A stretch of DNA of 64,000 bases from Paraglaciecola psychrophila 170 (GCF_000347635.1 NC_020514.1:4836001-4900000), one strand, 5' to 3'; numbered from the stretch's first letter, positions 50,706-61,732 are shown. Numbers and translations are program-made. Notes: generated by a model not told the origin, from the letters alone.

Positions 50706-51349
50706 TCACTTTCCTTTTTGTCTGTGTCAATGTTAATAGGTCTACTAATAGTATTATTCATTAAATCGATTACTTTTTGAATGCCATCCTGTCGCAATAT
50801 AGATTGGAACTCACTCTGCTTGCTAGACAAAAGGCTTATACCTTCGGCAACCATATCGTAAGCTTTCCACTCATTAGTTTTTTTATTTTTACGTAATTTA
50901 AATGCTAAATTTATATCTGGACGACCGGGCTCTTTAACGACCGCTCTAACCGTCACCGTTCTCTCATCAGTCACTTCTCGAACTGGCTGAAATTCGACGT
51001 CCTGTCCATCATAATAGGCCATAGCCAGTGCATAAGTAGTAATTAAATATGAACGAAATACACTGATATATTCTGGAATTTTTTCTCTTGGTACTTTTTT
51101 ATAATGCTTACCTAAAACCTTTAATGCGGAAAAATTATAATCCACATAAGGCAGCAATTCCTCTTCCATAACCGTTCGAAGAAGCTCAGGGTTTTGTTCT
51201 ATAAGCTGACGTTCCTCCTTAATCCTGCTGAAAGTTTTGGTTGCTACATCTTCCAACATGACATAAGGATTTTGATCTTGCGCTGGTACTGCGCCGGAGC
51301 TAAAAATTAACAGTATACCCAGTAGTAGAAGTGCACATTTATTTATCAC
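50702..51349 (-). CDS. mlaC: Phospholipid-binding periplasmic protein MlaC
   Basis: 215 residues from the GTG at 51349, preceded by TTGGAG at 8-base spacing and followed by a good signal peptide (KCALLLLGILLIFSSGAVPA). In-frame ATG at 51373 and TTG at 51376 are alternatives. The Tol_Tol/Ttg2 domain shows VDYNFSALKVLGKHYKKVP and FRSYLITTYALAMAYYDGQ. MlaC shuttles phospholipids between the outer-membrane MlaA and MlaFEDB. Confidence 0.92.
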   Translation of the reverse strand: MINKCALLLLGILLIFSSGAVPAQDQNPYVMLEDVATKTFSRIKEERQLIEQNPELLRTVMEEELLPYVDYNFSALKVLGKHYKKVPREKIPEYISVFRSYLITTYALAMAYYDGQDVEFQPVREVTDERTVTVRAVVKEPGRPDINLAFKLRKNKKTNEWKAYDMVAEGISLLSSKQSEFQSILRQDGIQKVIDLMNNTISRPINIDTDKKESE

Positions 51350-51376
51350 GTTATTTTCTCCAATCAACGGCATCAA

Positions 51377-51850
51377 TTAACCGTCGTTGCTACTAAATAA
51401 AAATTGACCAATAAGGTCTTCTAATACTAAAGCTGATTTTGTGTCTTCTATGTAGTCACCCTCAGCCAAGTTTTCAATGCCATCAATTACAAAACCTGGT
51501 TGAAAACCAATATATTGCTCTCCTAATAAACCTGAGGTAAGTATAGATACCGAACTGGTTTCTGGAAACTGGTTAAATTCTGAGGAAATACTCATGGTCA
51601 CCAATGGGGTGAAGTCGCTATTATTAAGCGTAATGTTGTCGACTCTGCCTACTGTTACCCCACCTACTTTGACTGCTGAGCGGACCTTTAACCCTCCGAT
51701 GTTGTCAAACTTTGCATACAGTATGTATGTATCTTCACTGCTCGACATGCTTTGATTGGCGACTTTGAGTGCTAACATCAAACCTGCTGCTATCGTCAAA
51801 GCGACAAATACACCCACCAATAATTCCGATTTTCTAGATTTCATTCCCAT
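51377..51850 (-). CDS. mlaD: MCE-domain lipid transport protein MlaD
   Basis: 157 residues: an N-terminal membrane helix (ELLVGVFVALTIAAGLMLAL) and one MCE domain with YAKFDNIGGLKVRSAVKVGG and GVTVGRVDNITL, LLGEQYIGFQPG. It forms the hexameric lipid channel above MlaE. Confidence 0.95.
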   Translation of the reverse strand: MGMKSRKSELLVGVFVALTIAAGLMLALKVANQSMSSSEDTYILYAKFDNIGGLKVRSAVKVGGVTVGRVDNITLNNSDFTPLVTMSISSEFNQFPETSSVSILTSGLLGEQYIGFQPGFVIDGIENLAEGDYIEDTKSALVLEDLIGQFLFSSNDG

Positions 51851-51855
51851 TTCCT

Positions 51856-52635
51856 TTACTCAATTCCAAACATTAATGCAGTCAATATAAAATCTAGCCC
51901 AAGTACCGCTAACGAAGAAAATACCACTGTTTCTGTTGTTGCCTTACTTATACCTTCAGAGGTAGGTACAGAATCATACCCTTTAAAGGTGGCGATCCAG
52001 GTAATCACAAAAGCAAACACTATAGTCTTTATAATGCCGTTCACCACGTCCTTATTCCAATCCACCGTGGACTGCATGATAGACCAATAACTGCCAGTAT
52101 CTACGCCTAACCAATCCACACCTACCAGATGCCCACCTAAAATGCCAACCGCACTAAAAATTAGCGCTAACATTGGCATCGAAATAATGCCTGCCCAAAG
52201 GCGCGGCGCAATTATTCTTCGAAGTGGATCAACCGCCATCATTTCTAAACTGCTGAGTTGTTCAGTCGCTTTCATTAAACCGATTTCAGCTGTGAGTGCC
52301 GAACCTGCGCGTCCCGCAAACAATAAAGCGGTGACCACTGGACCTAATTCTCTAAGCAATGATAAGGCGACCATCGGCCCTAAGCTGCCTTCAGCACCAT
52401 AGCTAACTAAAATGGTGTAGCCTTGCAGCGCCATTACCATGCCAATAAACAAACCTGAAACCACTACAATAAGCAGTGACTGAACACCGACTACATGTAT
52501 TTGTTTGATAATCAGTGGGATCATCTTTAAAGGTTGAGGTTTGGCAATAATAGCGCCAAACAACATATATGTGGCTCGACCGAACATTTCTAAGCGGTTA
52601 AGTGTGTATTCCCCTAAATTTACTAACCAATTCAT
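51856..52635 (-). CDS. mlaE: ABC permease MlaE
   Basis: 259 residues, five or six membrane helices. [40 protein letters not shown] and [20 protein letters not shown] are the permease (DUF140) hallmarks. It overlaps mlaF by 4 bases. It forms the membrane core of the retrograde phospholipid transporter. Confidence 0.96.
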   Translation of the reverse strand: MNWLVNLGEYTLNRLEMFGRATYMLFGAIIAKPQPLKMIPLIIKQIHVVGVQSLLIVVVSGLFIGMVMALQGYTILVSYGAEGSLGPMVALSLLRELGPVVTALLFAGRAGSALTAEIGLMKATEQLSSLEMMAVDPLRRIIAPRLWAGIISMPMLALIFSAVGILGGHLVGVDWLGVDTGSYWSIMQSTVDWNKDVVNGIIKTIVFAFVITWIATFKGYDSVPTSEGISKATTETVVFSSLAVLGLDFILTALMFGIE

Positions 52636-53432
52636 GATGTCCTACCCAAAAAAGCTTCAGCCGTATTTGTCGCAGGATAATGAAAAGGAACAGGACCGTC
52701 TGCTTGCCCCTGTAAAAACTGTTGCACTAGTGGCGAATCACTGTTTTTGATTTGTTCAGGAGTACCGCTGCCGATAACTCTTTGTTCTGCCAAAATATAA
52801 ATATAATCTGCAATAGTTAATACTTCAGTCACATCATGAGTCACAACAACACTGGTTAATTGCAAGGCATCGTTTAAAGCTTTGATCAATTTTACTAAGA
52901 CCCCCATTGAAATAGGATCCTGCCCTCCGAATGGCTCGTCATACATAATCAACTCTGGATCCAAAGCAATCGCTCTTGCGAGTGCTGCTCTGCGTGCCAT
53001 GCCTCCGGATAATTCAGCAGGCATCAATTCTGCCGCACCTCTTAAACCCACCGCTTGTAATTTGAGCATGACCAATGTGTGAATAACGGATTCGGATAAT
53101 TTTGTATGCTCCCGTAACGGGAAAGCGATATTGTCAAACACCGACATGTCGGTAAATAATGCACCACTTTGAAATAACATACTCATTTGTCTGCGCACTT
53201 CAAATAGGCGGTTGCGACGCATCCCTGGAATAGACTCCCCCTTAAATTTAATATCACCTTTATCAGGCACCAATTGGCCGCCTATCAACCGCAACATAGT
53301 GGTTTTTCCAATGCCACTGGGGCCCATAATAGCGGTGGTCTTACCTTTTTTAATTTGTAGTGAAATATCGTCGTAAATAATTCGACCACTACGGCTAAAG
53401 GTTAGATTGTTGATTTCAATCAAATTTTCCAT
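52632..53432 (-). CDS. mlaF: ABC ATPase MlaF
   Basis: 266 residues: Walker [13 protein letters not shown] near residue 38, the signature [20 protein letters not shown], and Walker [16 protein letters not shown]. It powers MlaFEDB. First gene of the minus-strand mlaFEDCB-ibaG-murA unit, divergent from yrbG. Confidence 0.96.
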   Translation of the reverse strand: MENLIEINNLTFSRSGRIIYDDISLQIKKGKTTAIMGPSGIGKTTMLRLIGGQLVPDKGDIKFKGESIPGMRRNRLFEVRRQMSMLFQSGALFTDMSVFDNIAFPLREHTKLSESVIHTLVMLKLQAVGLRGAAELMPAELSGGMARRAALARAIALDPELIMYDEPFGGQDPISMGVLVKLIKALNDALQLTSVVVTHDVTEVLTIADYIYILAEQRVIGSGTPEQIKNSDSPLVQQFLQGQADGPVPFHYPATNTAEAFLGRTS

Positions 53433-53850
53433 TCAGATACAAACATTCCATTTTAGTTAATCGTGCGAAGTATAAAACACCCAGAAATAAAGTGTGTATT
53501 GTATTAGTTTTCTGCATAAAATAACAAAGTCAAAAAGTAACAAGTTATATTTCATTTAATACAACTATCGCTGAATATCAGCTTAACACTCATCATCGAT
53601 GTTAGTTTATTGGTGCATTTTCAGGCTGTCATTTCTAGTCAGAATAAATCAAATATATTATACACACTTGCTTTCGTAACAGTTGGTACATATATCAACT
53701 TGTTATACGTATATATGTTGATCTAGACCCTTAGATTGGCAAAAGTATTGCGAAAATAATTTATTTTAACATTCATATGCAAAACCTTAGCTTTTTGCGA
53801 CAATTGAATCCGATTATTTTTAACCCCTATAAAACTAGAAGTGAAACTTT
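53433..53850. other. Divergent intergenic region mlaF/yrbG
   Basis: 418 bp, very AT-rich. It must carry promoters for the mla-murA unit and for the yrbG-lpt unit. A weak ATCAAC...GTTGAT symmetry lies around 53695-53725. I see no coding sequence and no confident promoter boxes. Confidence 0.5.
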
Positions 53851-54807
53851 GTGATTTTAGAAGCTTGTTATTTCCTGATTTGGCTTATTATTTTGAGCTG
53901 GGGCGCAGATAGATTTGTCTTTGGCGCCTCAGTGCTAGCTAAAAACATAGGCGTATCGCCTATGATCATCGGCCTGACGATAGTTGCCATGGGTTCATCG
54001 GCTCCAGAAATTATGGTAGCAGCCACCGCATCATTCAATGGCAACACCGATACTGCAGTAGGTAACGCTCTTGGTTCAAATATTACTAACATCGCCTTAG
54101 TGTTAGGCTTGACCGCACTGCTTAAACCTCTATCGATTGCTTCAAGCACGCTAAAAAAAGAGATGCCCGTATTATTACTGGTCACCTTACTCGCTGTATA
54201 TTTTTTATCCGACTTTCTATTACTCAAGATTGAAGGGATCATCTTAATCACCTTATTCTTTGTTGTTATAGGCGGACTCACTTGGATATCTTTTCATATG
54301 GAAAAAGGAGATCCTTTACAACCAGAAACTGAAAATGAAATTCCCTCCGGTGTAACAACTTCTCGGGCAGTGATGTGGTTAATAGTGGGCATGATACTAT
54401 TGCCTCTGAGCGCTTATTTTATGGTAGATTCTGCGGAAGTGATAGCACGATACTTTGGCTTAAGTGAATTAGTAATTGGCTTAACTATTATCGCTATTGG
54501 TACAAGTTTGCCAGAATTGGCTGCCTGTATTGCAGGTGTGTTAAAAAATGAAGATGATTTAGCTTTGGGTAATATCATTGGCTCAAATATTTTTAACATC
54601 TTGGCAGTACTGGCAATGCCAGGCCTCATTGCACCCGGAGTGGTAGATGAGAATGCTGCAACACGTGACAGTTACGTAATGTTAGCGCTAACGATACTAC
54701 TCATCGTATTTAGTTTTAATTTAAAAGGAAGCCGATGTATCAATCGCATAGAAGGTTTGTGTCTAATTACTTGCTTCGGTGCTTATCAATTTTTATTATT
54801 TAGTTAA
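53851..54807 (+). CDS. yrbG: Calcium/sodium antiporter YrbG
   Basis: 318 residues, about ten membrane segments with the internal duplication typical of the CaCA family: the alpha repeats are VAMGSSAPEIMVAATASFNG, NALGSNITNIALVLG and IAIGTSLPELAACIAGV, NIIGSNIFNILAVLA. The start is a GTG at 53851. It heads the kdsD-kdsC-lpt gene cluster as in E. coli. Confidence 0.93.
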   Translation: MILEACYFLIWLIILSWGADRFVFGASVLAKNIGVSPMIIGLTIVAMGSSAPEIMVAATASFNGNTDTAVGNALGSNITNIALVLGLTALLKPLSIASSTLKKEMPVLLLVTLLAVYFLSDFLLLKIEGIILITLFFVVIGGLTWISFHMEKGDPLQPETENEIPSGVTTSRAVMWLIVGMILLPLSAYFMVDSAEVIARYFGLSELVIGLTIIAIGTSLPELAACIAGVLKNEDDLALGNIIGSNIFNILAVLAMPGLIAPGVVDENAATRDSYVMLALTILLIVFSFNLKGSRCINRIEGLCLITCFGAYQFLLFS

Positions 54808-54831
54808 TACAGCAACTCTTAGAAGTACATT

Positions 54832-55791
54832 ATGATTAAACAATCTGCCTTAAGAGTATTGGAAATTGAACAGCGAGCTATTGCGCAATTAGCCCAATAT
54901 ATTGATGATGCTTTTGTAGAAGCTTGCCAGTTAATTTTACCTTGCAAGGGTAAAATTATTGTCTGTGGGATGGGTAAATCAGGTCATATTGGCCATAAAA
55001 TATCAGCCACGTTGGCAAGTACAGGCACCCCTGCATTTTTTATGCATCCCGCTGAAGCTAATCATGGCGATTTAGGAATGCTCACCCAACAAGACATTTT
55101 GTTAGCCATCTCAAACTCAGGCGAAACTGCAGAACTTTTAGCTTTAATCCCGGTAGTTAAGCGCATGGGTGTGCCAATTATTGCTATGACATCAAATCCC
55201 CAGAGCACCCTTGGCAAATATGCCGATATTAATTTATGTATCAAAGTTGAACAGGAAGCTTGTTCGCTGGGGCTTGCACCTACATCAAGTACAACCGCCA
55301 CCTTAGTAATGGGTGATGCACTGGCCGTCGCGTTACTTGATGCAAGAGGTTTCACTTCTGAAGATTTTGCATTGTCTCACCCAGGCGGTTCATTAGGTAG
55401 AAAGCTATTTATTAAATTAGAAGACGTGATGGTCAAAGAACAGTCTTTACCTTTAGTCTCAGGGCCACAAAACTTGCGGGAAGTTTTATTAGTTATTTCA
55501 CAAAAAGCTTTAGGCATGGCTGGTGTGATAGATGATAATGGCAGATTGTTGGGTATTTTCACAGACGGTGATTTACGCAGAGTACTTGACCATAAAATAG
55601 ATATTCACCAAACTCGAATCCAAGACATTATGACGCTTAATAGCATTACAGCCAAACCAGAAATGTTGGCTGCAGAAGTCCTTACTCTGATGCAAAAACA
55701 CAAAATAAGCTCGCTATTTGTCACCGATCCTAATGGTAAACCAATTGGTGCTATCAATATGCAGTTGTTACTTCAAGCAGGAATTATTTAA
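54832..55791 (+). CDS. kdsD: D-arabinose 5-phosphate isomerase
   Basis: 319 residues. A SIS domain (GKIIVCGMGKSGHIGHKISA, FFMHPAEANHGDLGML, SNSGETAELL, TTATLVMGDALAVALL, LSHPGGSLGRKL) and two C-terminal CBS domains. It makes arabinose-5-P for KDO synthesis. ATG overlap with kdsC by one base. Confidence 0.96.
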   Translation: MIKQSALRVLEIEQRAIAQLAQYIDDAFVEACQLILPCKGKIIVCGMGKSGHIGHKISATLASTGTPAFFMHPAEANHGDLGMLTQQDILLAISNSGETAELLALIPVVKRMGVPIIAMTSNPQSTLGKYADINLCIKVEQEACSLGLAPTSSTTATLVMGDALAVALLDARGFTSEDFALSHPGGSLGRKLFIKLEDVMVKEQSLPLVSGPQNLREVLLVISQKALGMAGVIDDNGRLLGIFTDGDLRRVLDHKIDIHQTRIQDIMTLNSITAKPEMLAAEVLTLMQKHKISSLFVTDPNGKPIGAINMQLLLQAGII

Positions 55792-56345
55792 TGTCTATGT
55801 TAGTGACGCCTTACGGACCAATTGATAAAAAACTATTAGTACAGTTGCGCCAAATAAAACTATTAGCCTGCGATGTTGACGGAGTATTCTCTGACGGCCG
55901 TATTTACATGGGGCAAAATGGAGAGGAGTTGAAAGCATTTCATACTCGAGATGGTTACGGAGTCAAAGCATTACAAAAAATTGGTGTACAAGTCGCAGTT
56001 ATCACTGGGCGTAATTCAAAGATGGTTGAGCAGCGTATGACATCCTTAGGAGTACAACATATTTATCAAGGTTGTGAAGATAAACAGCCAGCCTTGCAAG
56101 CAATACAAAATAAAATATCCGTTTCTATGAGTGAGACAGCAGCAATAGGTGATGATATGCCAGACTTAGGCATGTTTAAGGTGTCGCAATGCAATATATG
56201 TGTACAAGATGGCCACCCTATTTTAGCTGCCCAGGCGCACTATCAGACTCGAACAAGAGGTGGGTTTGGCGCGGTGCGTGAACTATGTGATTTAATTCTA
56301 TTATCTCACGGACAGTTATACACTATTCAGAGTGCCAGTATATGA
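55791..56345 (+). CDS. kdsC: KDO-8-phosphate phosphatase
   Basis: 184 residues, HAD superfamily type C0: LLACDVDGVFSDGRIYMG (nucleophile Asp), VAVITGRNSKMVEQRM, AAIGDDMPDLGMFK. It hydrolyses KDO-8-P to KDO. It overlaps lptC by 4 bases. Confidence 0.95.
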   Translation: MSMLVTPYGPIDKKLLVQLRQIKLLACDVDGVFSDGRIYMGQNGEELKAFHTRDGYGVKALQKIGVQVAVITGRNSKMVEQRMTSLGVQHIYQGCEDKQPALQAIQNKISVSMSETAAIGDDMPDLGMFKVSQCNICVQDGHPILAAQAHYQTRTRGGFGAVRELCDLILLSHGQLYTIQSASI

Positions 56346-56908
56346 ATCGAGTTACTCTGTGTATTATTGTCTTATTTGTAATAGCTCTTGCCTTGAGTCT
56401 TCCCGGTTGGCTTTCTCAAGAGGAAGTAATGGTAGACTCACAAACAGAAGAGGCCTGGGTACCAAATTACCAAGCAAGTAAGATGCGAAGCACATTGTAT
56501 GATAAATTGGGTCTGATAAATCATCAGGTTTTTGCCCAAAAAATGGAAAATTTTGACCTGCTTGGGTTCACTTTGTTTAAACAACCTAGCTATTTGTTAT
56601 TTGCACAATCGTTACATCCATGGAAAGTAGACGCGCAAGAAGGTACCTTGTATGAAGATCAACGTATCCAATTCGAAACCGATGTGAAAATTACCAGCCT
56701 TGATGTACAAGGTTATATACAGGTCATCCGCACCAATTTTGTCGAAGTAAACTTAGCAGAAAAGACCATGTATTCTGATCAGCCCGTCGAGATTATCGGC
56801 CCAAATTATGTGATAAATAGTAATGGCTTCACCGCTAGCTTAGAAACCCAAAAATATGAGTTATTAGACCATGTTAAAACCGTTTACCAACCGTCTGTAC
56901 CGCGCTAG
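56342..56908 (+). CDS. lptC: LPS transport protein LptC
   Basis: 188 residues: an N-terminal membrane helix (VTLCIIVLFVIALALSLPGW), then the periplasmic beta-jellyroll with YQASKMRSTLYDKLGLINHQ, WKVDAQEGTLYEDQ and MYSDQPVEIIGPNYVINSNG. It links LptB2FG to LptA. It overlaps lptA by 38 bases. Confidence 0.93.
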   Translation: MNRVTLCIIVLFVIALALSLPGWLSQEEVMVDSQTEEAWVPNYQASKMRSTLYDKLGLINHQVFAQKMENFDLLGFTLFKQPSYLLFAQSLHPWKVDAQEGTLYEDQRIQFETDVKITSLDVQGYIQVIRTNFVEVNLAEKTMYSDQPVEIIGPNYVINSNGFTASLETQKYELLDHVKTVYQPSVPR

Positions 56909-57419
56909 TTTTTTGGCAGTGTTAATATTCTCGGCAAATAGTCATGCTGGGAAAGATGACTTCACTAAAAAAATTGAGTTGGCTTCCCTGTATCAAAATG
57001 CTGATGGCATCGCCAAAAGAGCAACCTATCAAGGTAATGTTGTTATCTTACAAGGTTCTTTGAAAGTTAGTTCAGATGAATTGGAGATTGATGCCAGCCA
57101 AGGTGAAGGCAACGAAATTTTTATTGCCACTGGCAGTCCAGCTAGATATTCCCAGCAACAAGAAGATGGCAGCATAGTGACTGCACAAGCAGATAAAATT
57201 GAGTATCATCGTCAAACTCGCTCATTATCATTAGAGGGGAATGCTGAGATAAAACAAAACTCTAGCAGCGTTCAAGGCAAGTCGATCACCTTTAATATGG
57301 AACTTGAACAAATTATTGCTCAAGGTAGCGATCAAGAAAGTGGCCGTGTTATTACCACTTTTCAGCCTGTATCAAAGTCTAAAGAACCTGAAGCAGACCA
57401 ACAGGATAATCAACCTTAA
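56871..57419 (+). CDS. lptA: LPS transport periplasmic protein LptA
   Basis: 182 residues with a signal peptide (to about residue 25, ANSHA). The OstA-like beta-jellyroll includes [40 protein letters not shown] and [11 protein letters not shown]. It forms the periplasmic bridge for LPS. It shares its stop-codon base with the lptB start. Confidence 0.94.
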   Translation: MLKPFTNRLYRASFLAVLIFSANSHAGKDDFTKKIELASLYQNADGIAKRATYQGNVVILQGSLKVSSDELEIDASQGEGNEIFIATGSPARYSQQQEDGSIVTAQADKIEYHRQTRSLSLEGNAEIKQNSSSVQGKSITFNMELEQIIAQGSDQESGRVITTFQPVSKSKEPEADQQDNQP

Positions 57420-58144
57420 TGGCCGTATTAAAAGCTACACATTTAGCCAAGTCTTATAAGTCTAGGCAAGTGGTACGCGATGTCAGCATTGAAGTATCGA
57501 CGGGTCAAATAGTAGGTTTATTAGGACCAAATGGCGCGGGTAAAACCACCACATTTTATATGATTGTTGGGCTAGTACCTTTAGACAAAGGTGATATTTT
57601 TATTGATCAACAGAATCTTACTCTGCAACCTATGCATGTGCGTGCCAGGCAAGGCATAGGTTATTTACCCCAAGAAGCGTCGATATTCAGAAAGTTGACC
57701 GTGTATCAAAATCTGATGGCAATATTACAAACTCGTAAAGAATTATCCAAAGAACGACGAGAACAACAGGCCGACTCACTCTTGGATGAATTTAATATCA
57801 ATCATATTCGCAATAGTCTAGGTATGAGCTTGTCTGGCGGCGAACGCAGAAGAGTAGAGATTGCGCGGGCCTTAGCGGCTGATCCAGAGTTTATATTATT
57901 GGACGAACCTTTTGCCGGTGTTGACCCTATTTCAGTTAACGATATTAAAAAAATAATTCAGCAATTACGGGACAGAGGCCTCGGTGTATTAATTACTGAT
58001 CACAACGTGCGTGAAACATTAGACGTATGTGAAAAGGCATACATAGTGAGCCATGGCGAGTTGATAGCATCTGGCACTTCGGAAGAAGTTTTAAGTGATC
58101 AACGTGTAAGAGATGTATACCTAGGTGAACAATTCAGGCTATAG
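57419..58144 (+). CDS. lptB: LPS export ABC ATPase LptB
   Basis: 241 residues: Walker A in [19 protein letters not shown]-loop in [17 protein letters not shown], signature [16 protein letters not shown], Walker [17 protein letters not shown]-loop [11 protein letters not shown]. The two-copy ATPase of LptB2FGC. Followed 179 bp later by rpoN. Confidence 0.97.
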   Translation: MAVLKATHLAKSYKSRQVVRDVSIEVSTGQIVGLLGPNGAGKTTTFYMIVGLVPLDKGDIFIDQQNLTLQPMHVRARQGIGYLPQEASIFRKLTVYQNLMAILQTRKELSKERREQQADSLLDEFNINHIRNSLGMSLSGGERRRVEIARALAADPEFILLDEPFAGVDPISVNDIKKIIQQLRDRGLGVLITDHNVRETLDVCEKAYIVSHGELIASGTSEEVLSDQRVRDVYLGEQFRL

Positions 58145-58323
58145 TTAAGTTTAAGAGTCAATTAAGAAATTAGCATTTTAACAAAGCTGTCAAACAGGTA
58201 AAATTGATGAGTATTTAGTTCAGATATGATCGAAATAGTATAACTTCAACAACTCAGCTGTGATTTCTAAAATGAAGAGTTTAACTCGGCTGATAACAAC
58301 AACAGATTAAACATAAGAAGTAA

Positions 58324-59816
58324 ATGAAACCCTCTTTACAGTTAAGATTTAGCCAACAACTTACAATGACACCGCAGCTGCAACAAGCTATTAAGCTGTT
58401 GCAATTGTCTACCTTGGATTTGCAAGCTGAAATTCAAGAAGCCCTCGATTCTAATCCATTGTTAGAACTAGACGAGTCAAATGATAGTGGTAGTGGCGAC
58501 AAAGCCCTCGAAACTAACCACAGTGCTGAAATAAAGATGGCGAAAACACACCTGCTGAAGTGAATGCAGATAATGTCGATAGCGCCGATGCCCTGCAAAA
58601 TAATGATATACCAGAAGATTTACCCCTCGACAGTACTTGGGATGAATATCTCAGCGCTTCATCGGCCCCAGCATCCATGAGCAGCGCAGGCTCAGCAGGC
58701 GATGATGATCAAGTATTTCAAGGTGAAACCACAGACAATATTCAAGATCATTTGCTTTGGCAAATGCGTTTAACTCATTTTAGTGATACCGATATTGGTA
58801 TCGCGATGGCCATTATTGACTCTATCGATGAAGCTGGATATTTGACTATCAGCACAGAAGAAGTGCTAGCCAGCATGGATGATGAAGAGATTGAACTAGA
58901 CGAAGTGGCAGTCGTTCTAAAACGCATACAAATGTTTGACCCTGTTGGTTCAGGTGCACGCAGCGCCCAAGAATGTTTATTAATTCAATTACGTCAGTTT
59001 GCACCAGATACACCTTGGCTAGAAGAAGCCAAAATGTTGATTACTGATTATTGCGATCTTATTGGTAGTAAAGATTATCGTACTCTGATGCGTAAAACGC
59101 GCCTCAAAGAAGAAGAGTTACGAGAAGCAATGCGTTTGTTGCAAACTCTTAATCCTAGACCAGGCACAGCCATCGTCACAGGTGAGTCGGAATACGTAAT
59201 CCCTGATGTATCAGTGGCTAAGAAGAACGGTAGGTGGACAGTAGAACTTAACCCCGACAGCTTACCTAAACTCAATGTGAATCAGCAATACGCCGCGATG
59301 AGCAAAAGTGTAAAGAGCTCTTCAGACAGCCAGTTTATCCGGTCACATTTACAAGAAGCCAAATGGTTTATTAAAAGTGTCGAAAGCCGCAACGAAACAC
59401 TTCTTAAAGTGTCCAATTGCATAGTGCAACAACAAATGGGCTTTTTTGAACACGGCCCGGAAATGATGAGGCCTATGGTGTTGAACGATGTTGCTGAAAT
59501 GGTAGATATGCACGAATCCACTATCTCCCGGGTCACAACGCAAAAATATATGCACACCCCAAGAGGTATTTTCGAACTGAAATACTTTTTCTCTAGCCAT
59601 GTAGCCACTGATGTAGGCGGAGAATGTTCATCAACTGCTATAAGAGCGTTGATTAAAAAATTAGTGGCAGCAGAAAAACCGAGCAAACCTTTAAGTGATA
59701 GCAAGATTGCACAAGTGTTGGCCGACCAAGGCATTATGGTGGCGCGGCGAACAATAGCAAAATACCGGGAGTCACTCATGATCCCACCATCTAACCAACG
59801 TAAGAGCCTGCTTTAG
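58324..59816 (+). pseudogene. rpoN: RNA polymerase sigma-54 factor, frameshifted as read
   Basis: The 5' frame (58324-58563, 79 codons) gives region [35 protein letters not shown] and NPLLEL. It ends early in an acidic tail. The rest (from about 58530 in another frame, annotated start 58560, to 59816) holds the acidic region II, the core-binding domain, the HTH and the RpoN box [11 protein letters not shown]. The frame change must lie between 58530 and 58560, in the non-conserved linker. All conserved parts are otherwise intact and the gene is in its usual place between lptB and hpf, so a sequencing error or a very recent mutation is likely. Confidence 0.85.
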
Positions 59817-59841
59817 GCGAATTGAAGAAGGAAGAGGCGAT

Positions 59842-60129
59842 ATGCAAATTAACCTTACCGGTCATCATGTAGATATTACAGATTCTTTGAGAGACTACGT
59901 CGATACAAAATTTACCAAACTAGAACGACATTTTGATCATATAAACAATGTGCATGTGATCTTAAACGTGGAAAAGCTGAATCAAAAAGCTGAAGCCACT
60001 TTACACCTCAGCGGAACAGAGGTGTTTGCTACATCTGAACATTCAGATATGTATGCAGCCATAGATGGTTTAATCGATAAACTTGATCGACAAGTGATTA
60101 AGCACAAAGAAAAAATTAAGCGCCATTGA
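59842..60129 (+). CDS. hpf: Ribosome hibernation promoting factor (short HPF)
   Basis: 95 residues: MQINLTGHHVDITDSLRDYV, KFTKLERHFDHINNVHVILN and EHSDMYAAIDGLIDKLDRQV. The short form works with RMF to make 100S ribosomes in stationary phase. Located 25 bp after rpoN, its usual place. Confidence 0.95.
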   Translation: MQINLTGHHVDITDSLRDYVDTKFTKLERHFDHINNVHVILNVEKLNQKAEATLHLSGTEVFATSEHSDMYAAIDGLIDKLDRQVIKHKEKIKRH

Positions 60130-60163
60130 TGACGTCAACGACTAACCACAATTAGAATTCATA

Positions 60164-60607
60164 ATGGAAATTAAAGATATTCTTCACCCTGACTGCACTT
60201 TGTGTGCAGTTCAGGGAACAAGTAAAAAACGAATACTTGAGCTCATCAGTCAAATAGCGAATCAATATTTAATCGATATCGATCAAGCTACTATTTTGTA
60301 TAGTCTTACATGCAGAGAAAAAATGGGCAGTACTGGTATTGGTAATGGCATTGCGCTGCCACATGGTCGCTTGCAAGATCTTGAAAATGTATTGGCAATT
60401 GTAGTGACCAGTGAAAAACCAATTGATTATGACGCCGTAGATAATGCGCCAGTTGATATCTTCTTTGCTATTTTGGTACCTGAAAACAAAGCGTCAGAAC
60501 ATTTAGGCACTTTGTCTGCTATTGCCACTAAACTCAATAATAAAGAAACCTTGAGCCGTATGCGCAAAGCCACAACAGATCAAGAATTATTTGAGGCAAT
60601 AAGCTAA
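60164..60607 (+). CDS. ptsN: Nitrogen-PTS EIIA component PtsN
   Basis: 147 residues. The phosphorylated His67 lies in GIGNGIALPHGRLQDL. It is the regulatory EIIA-Ntr, receiving phosphate from NPr and acting on potassium transport and other targets. It ends one base before rapZ. Confidence 0.95.
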   Translation: MEIKDILHPDCTLCAVQGTSKKRILELISQIANQYLIDIDQATILYSLTCREKMGSTGIGNGIALPHGRLQDLENVLAIVVTSEKPIDYDAVDNAPVDIFFAILVPENKASEHLGTLSAIATKLNNKETLSRMRKATTDQELFEAIS

Positions 60608-61453
60608 ATGAAACTTATTATAATTAGTGGCCGCTCAGGCTCAGGTAAATCTATAGTACTGCGCTCTCTAGAAGACCTTGGCTACTATTGCGTCGATAAT
60701 ATCCCAGTTAACCTTTTACCCACACTCACTCACACAGTTGTAGATGAATACGACCAAGTTGCCGTTAGCATCGATGTACGTAACTTACCCAAAGACCCGA
60801 ATGAGCTAGTCGAAATTCTTAATTATCTGCCCTCCACGTGGAATATGACCATCCTTTATTTAGATGCCAGCGATGATGTATTGATTAGACGTTTTAGCGA
60901 AACCAGACGGCTACATCCTTTATCCAAACAAAATAAATCATTGTCTGATGCTATCCAAGCGGAAAGCCAACTACTGGCACCTATTGCCGAACGAGCTGAT
61001 TTGTATATTGACACGGATCAACTATCAGTCCATCAGCTCGCTGAATTAGTCCGTGAACGTATTCTTGGTAAAAAAAGCTCTAGACTAGTCTTGGTATTTG
61101 AATCCTTTGGTTTTAAACATGGTATACCCAAAGATGCAGATTATGTATTTGATGGCCGCTTTTTACCTAATCCACATTGGGAGCCCGACCTCAAACACTT
61201 AACAGGGTTAGACGCGCCGGTGCAGATATTTTTGGGCTCACAACCCATAGTCACTAAATTTATCTGGCAAATTCAAAATTTAATTTCCACTTGGTTACCA
61301 CATTTAGAACGCAATAATCGCAGTTATGTCACTGTAGCCATTGGTTGCACAGGCGGTCAACATAGATCAGTTTATGTTGCTGAAACCTTAGCAAAAACCT
61401 TTAGCAACTCGCACCCCGATGTACAAATTCGACATCGCGAACAGAATAAGTAA
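60608..61453 (+). CDS. rapZ: RNase adapter protein RapZ
   Basis: 281 residues: Walker A GRSGSGKS at residues 8-15, Walker B-like [11 protein letters not shown], then the C-terminal RNA/GlcN6P-binding domain with [28 protein letters not shown] and [16 protein letters not shown]. It binds GlcN6P and directs GlmZ sRNA to RNase E in enterics; here the sRNA partner is not visible. Confidence 0.96.
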   Translation: MKLIIISGRSGSGKSIVLRSLEDLGYYCVDNIPVNLLPTLTHTVVDEYDQVAVSIDVRNLPKDPNELVEILNYLPSTWNMTILYLDASDDVLIRRFSETRRLHPLSKQNKSLSDAIQAESQLLAPIAERADLYIDTDQLSVHQLAELVRERILGKKSSRLVLVFESFGFKHGIPKDADYVFDGRFLPNPHWEPDLKHLTGLDAPVQIFLGSQPIVTKFIWQIQNLISTWLPHLERNNRSYVTVAIGCTGGQHRSVYVAETLAKTFSNSHPDVQIRHREQNK

Positions 61454-61456
61454 CGT

Positions 61457-61732
61457 ATGCCTCGCTTCGAAAAGACACTGATTATCGTCAACAAATTAGG
61501 ACTTCACGCCAGAGCAGCAACACAACTTGTTCAGCTCACAAATAAATTTGATGCACAAATCACTCTACACCAAGGCAAAAAGAAAGCCTCAGCAAATAGT
61601 GTACTAGGCTTAATGATGCTCGAAAGTCACCAAGGTAAAGAAGTAAAAGTGGTAAGTGAAGGTAAAGATGCAGCGGCTGCTCTAGACGCCGTAGAAAAAT
61701 TAATAGCCACAAGGTTTAATGAAGAGGAATAA
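61457..61732 (+). CDS. ptsO: Phosphocarrier protein NPr
   Basis: 91 residues, HPr-like: the phosphorylated His17 in VNKLGLHARAATQLVQL, and SVLGLMMLESHQGKEVKV. It passes phosphate from EI-Ntr to PtsN. Last gene of the rpoN-hpf-ptsN-rapZ-ptsO cluster. Confidence 0.95.
   Translation: MPRFEKTLIIVNKLGLHARAATQLVQLTNKFDAQITLHQGKKKASANSVLGLMMLESHQGKEVKVVSEGKDAAAALDAVEKLIATRFNEEE

Noticed and set aside
53695..53725. ATCAAC...GTTGAT symmetry before yrbG
   Set aside because: Six-base arms in very AT-rich DNA are likely chance.
59282..59779. 165-codon open frame antisense to rpoN
   Set aside because: It is antisense to the sigma-54 DNA-binding region with no start signals.
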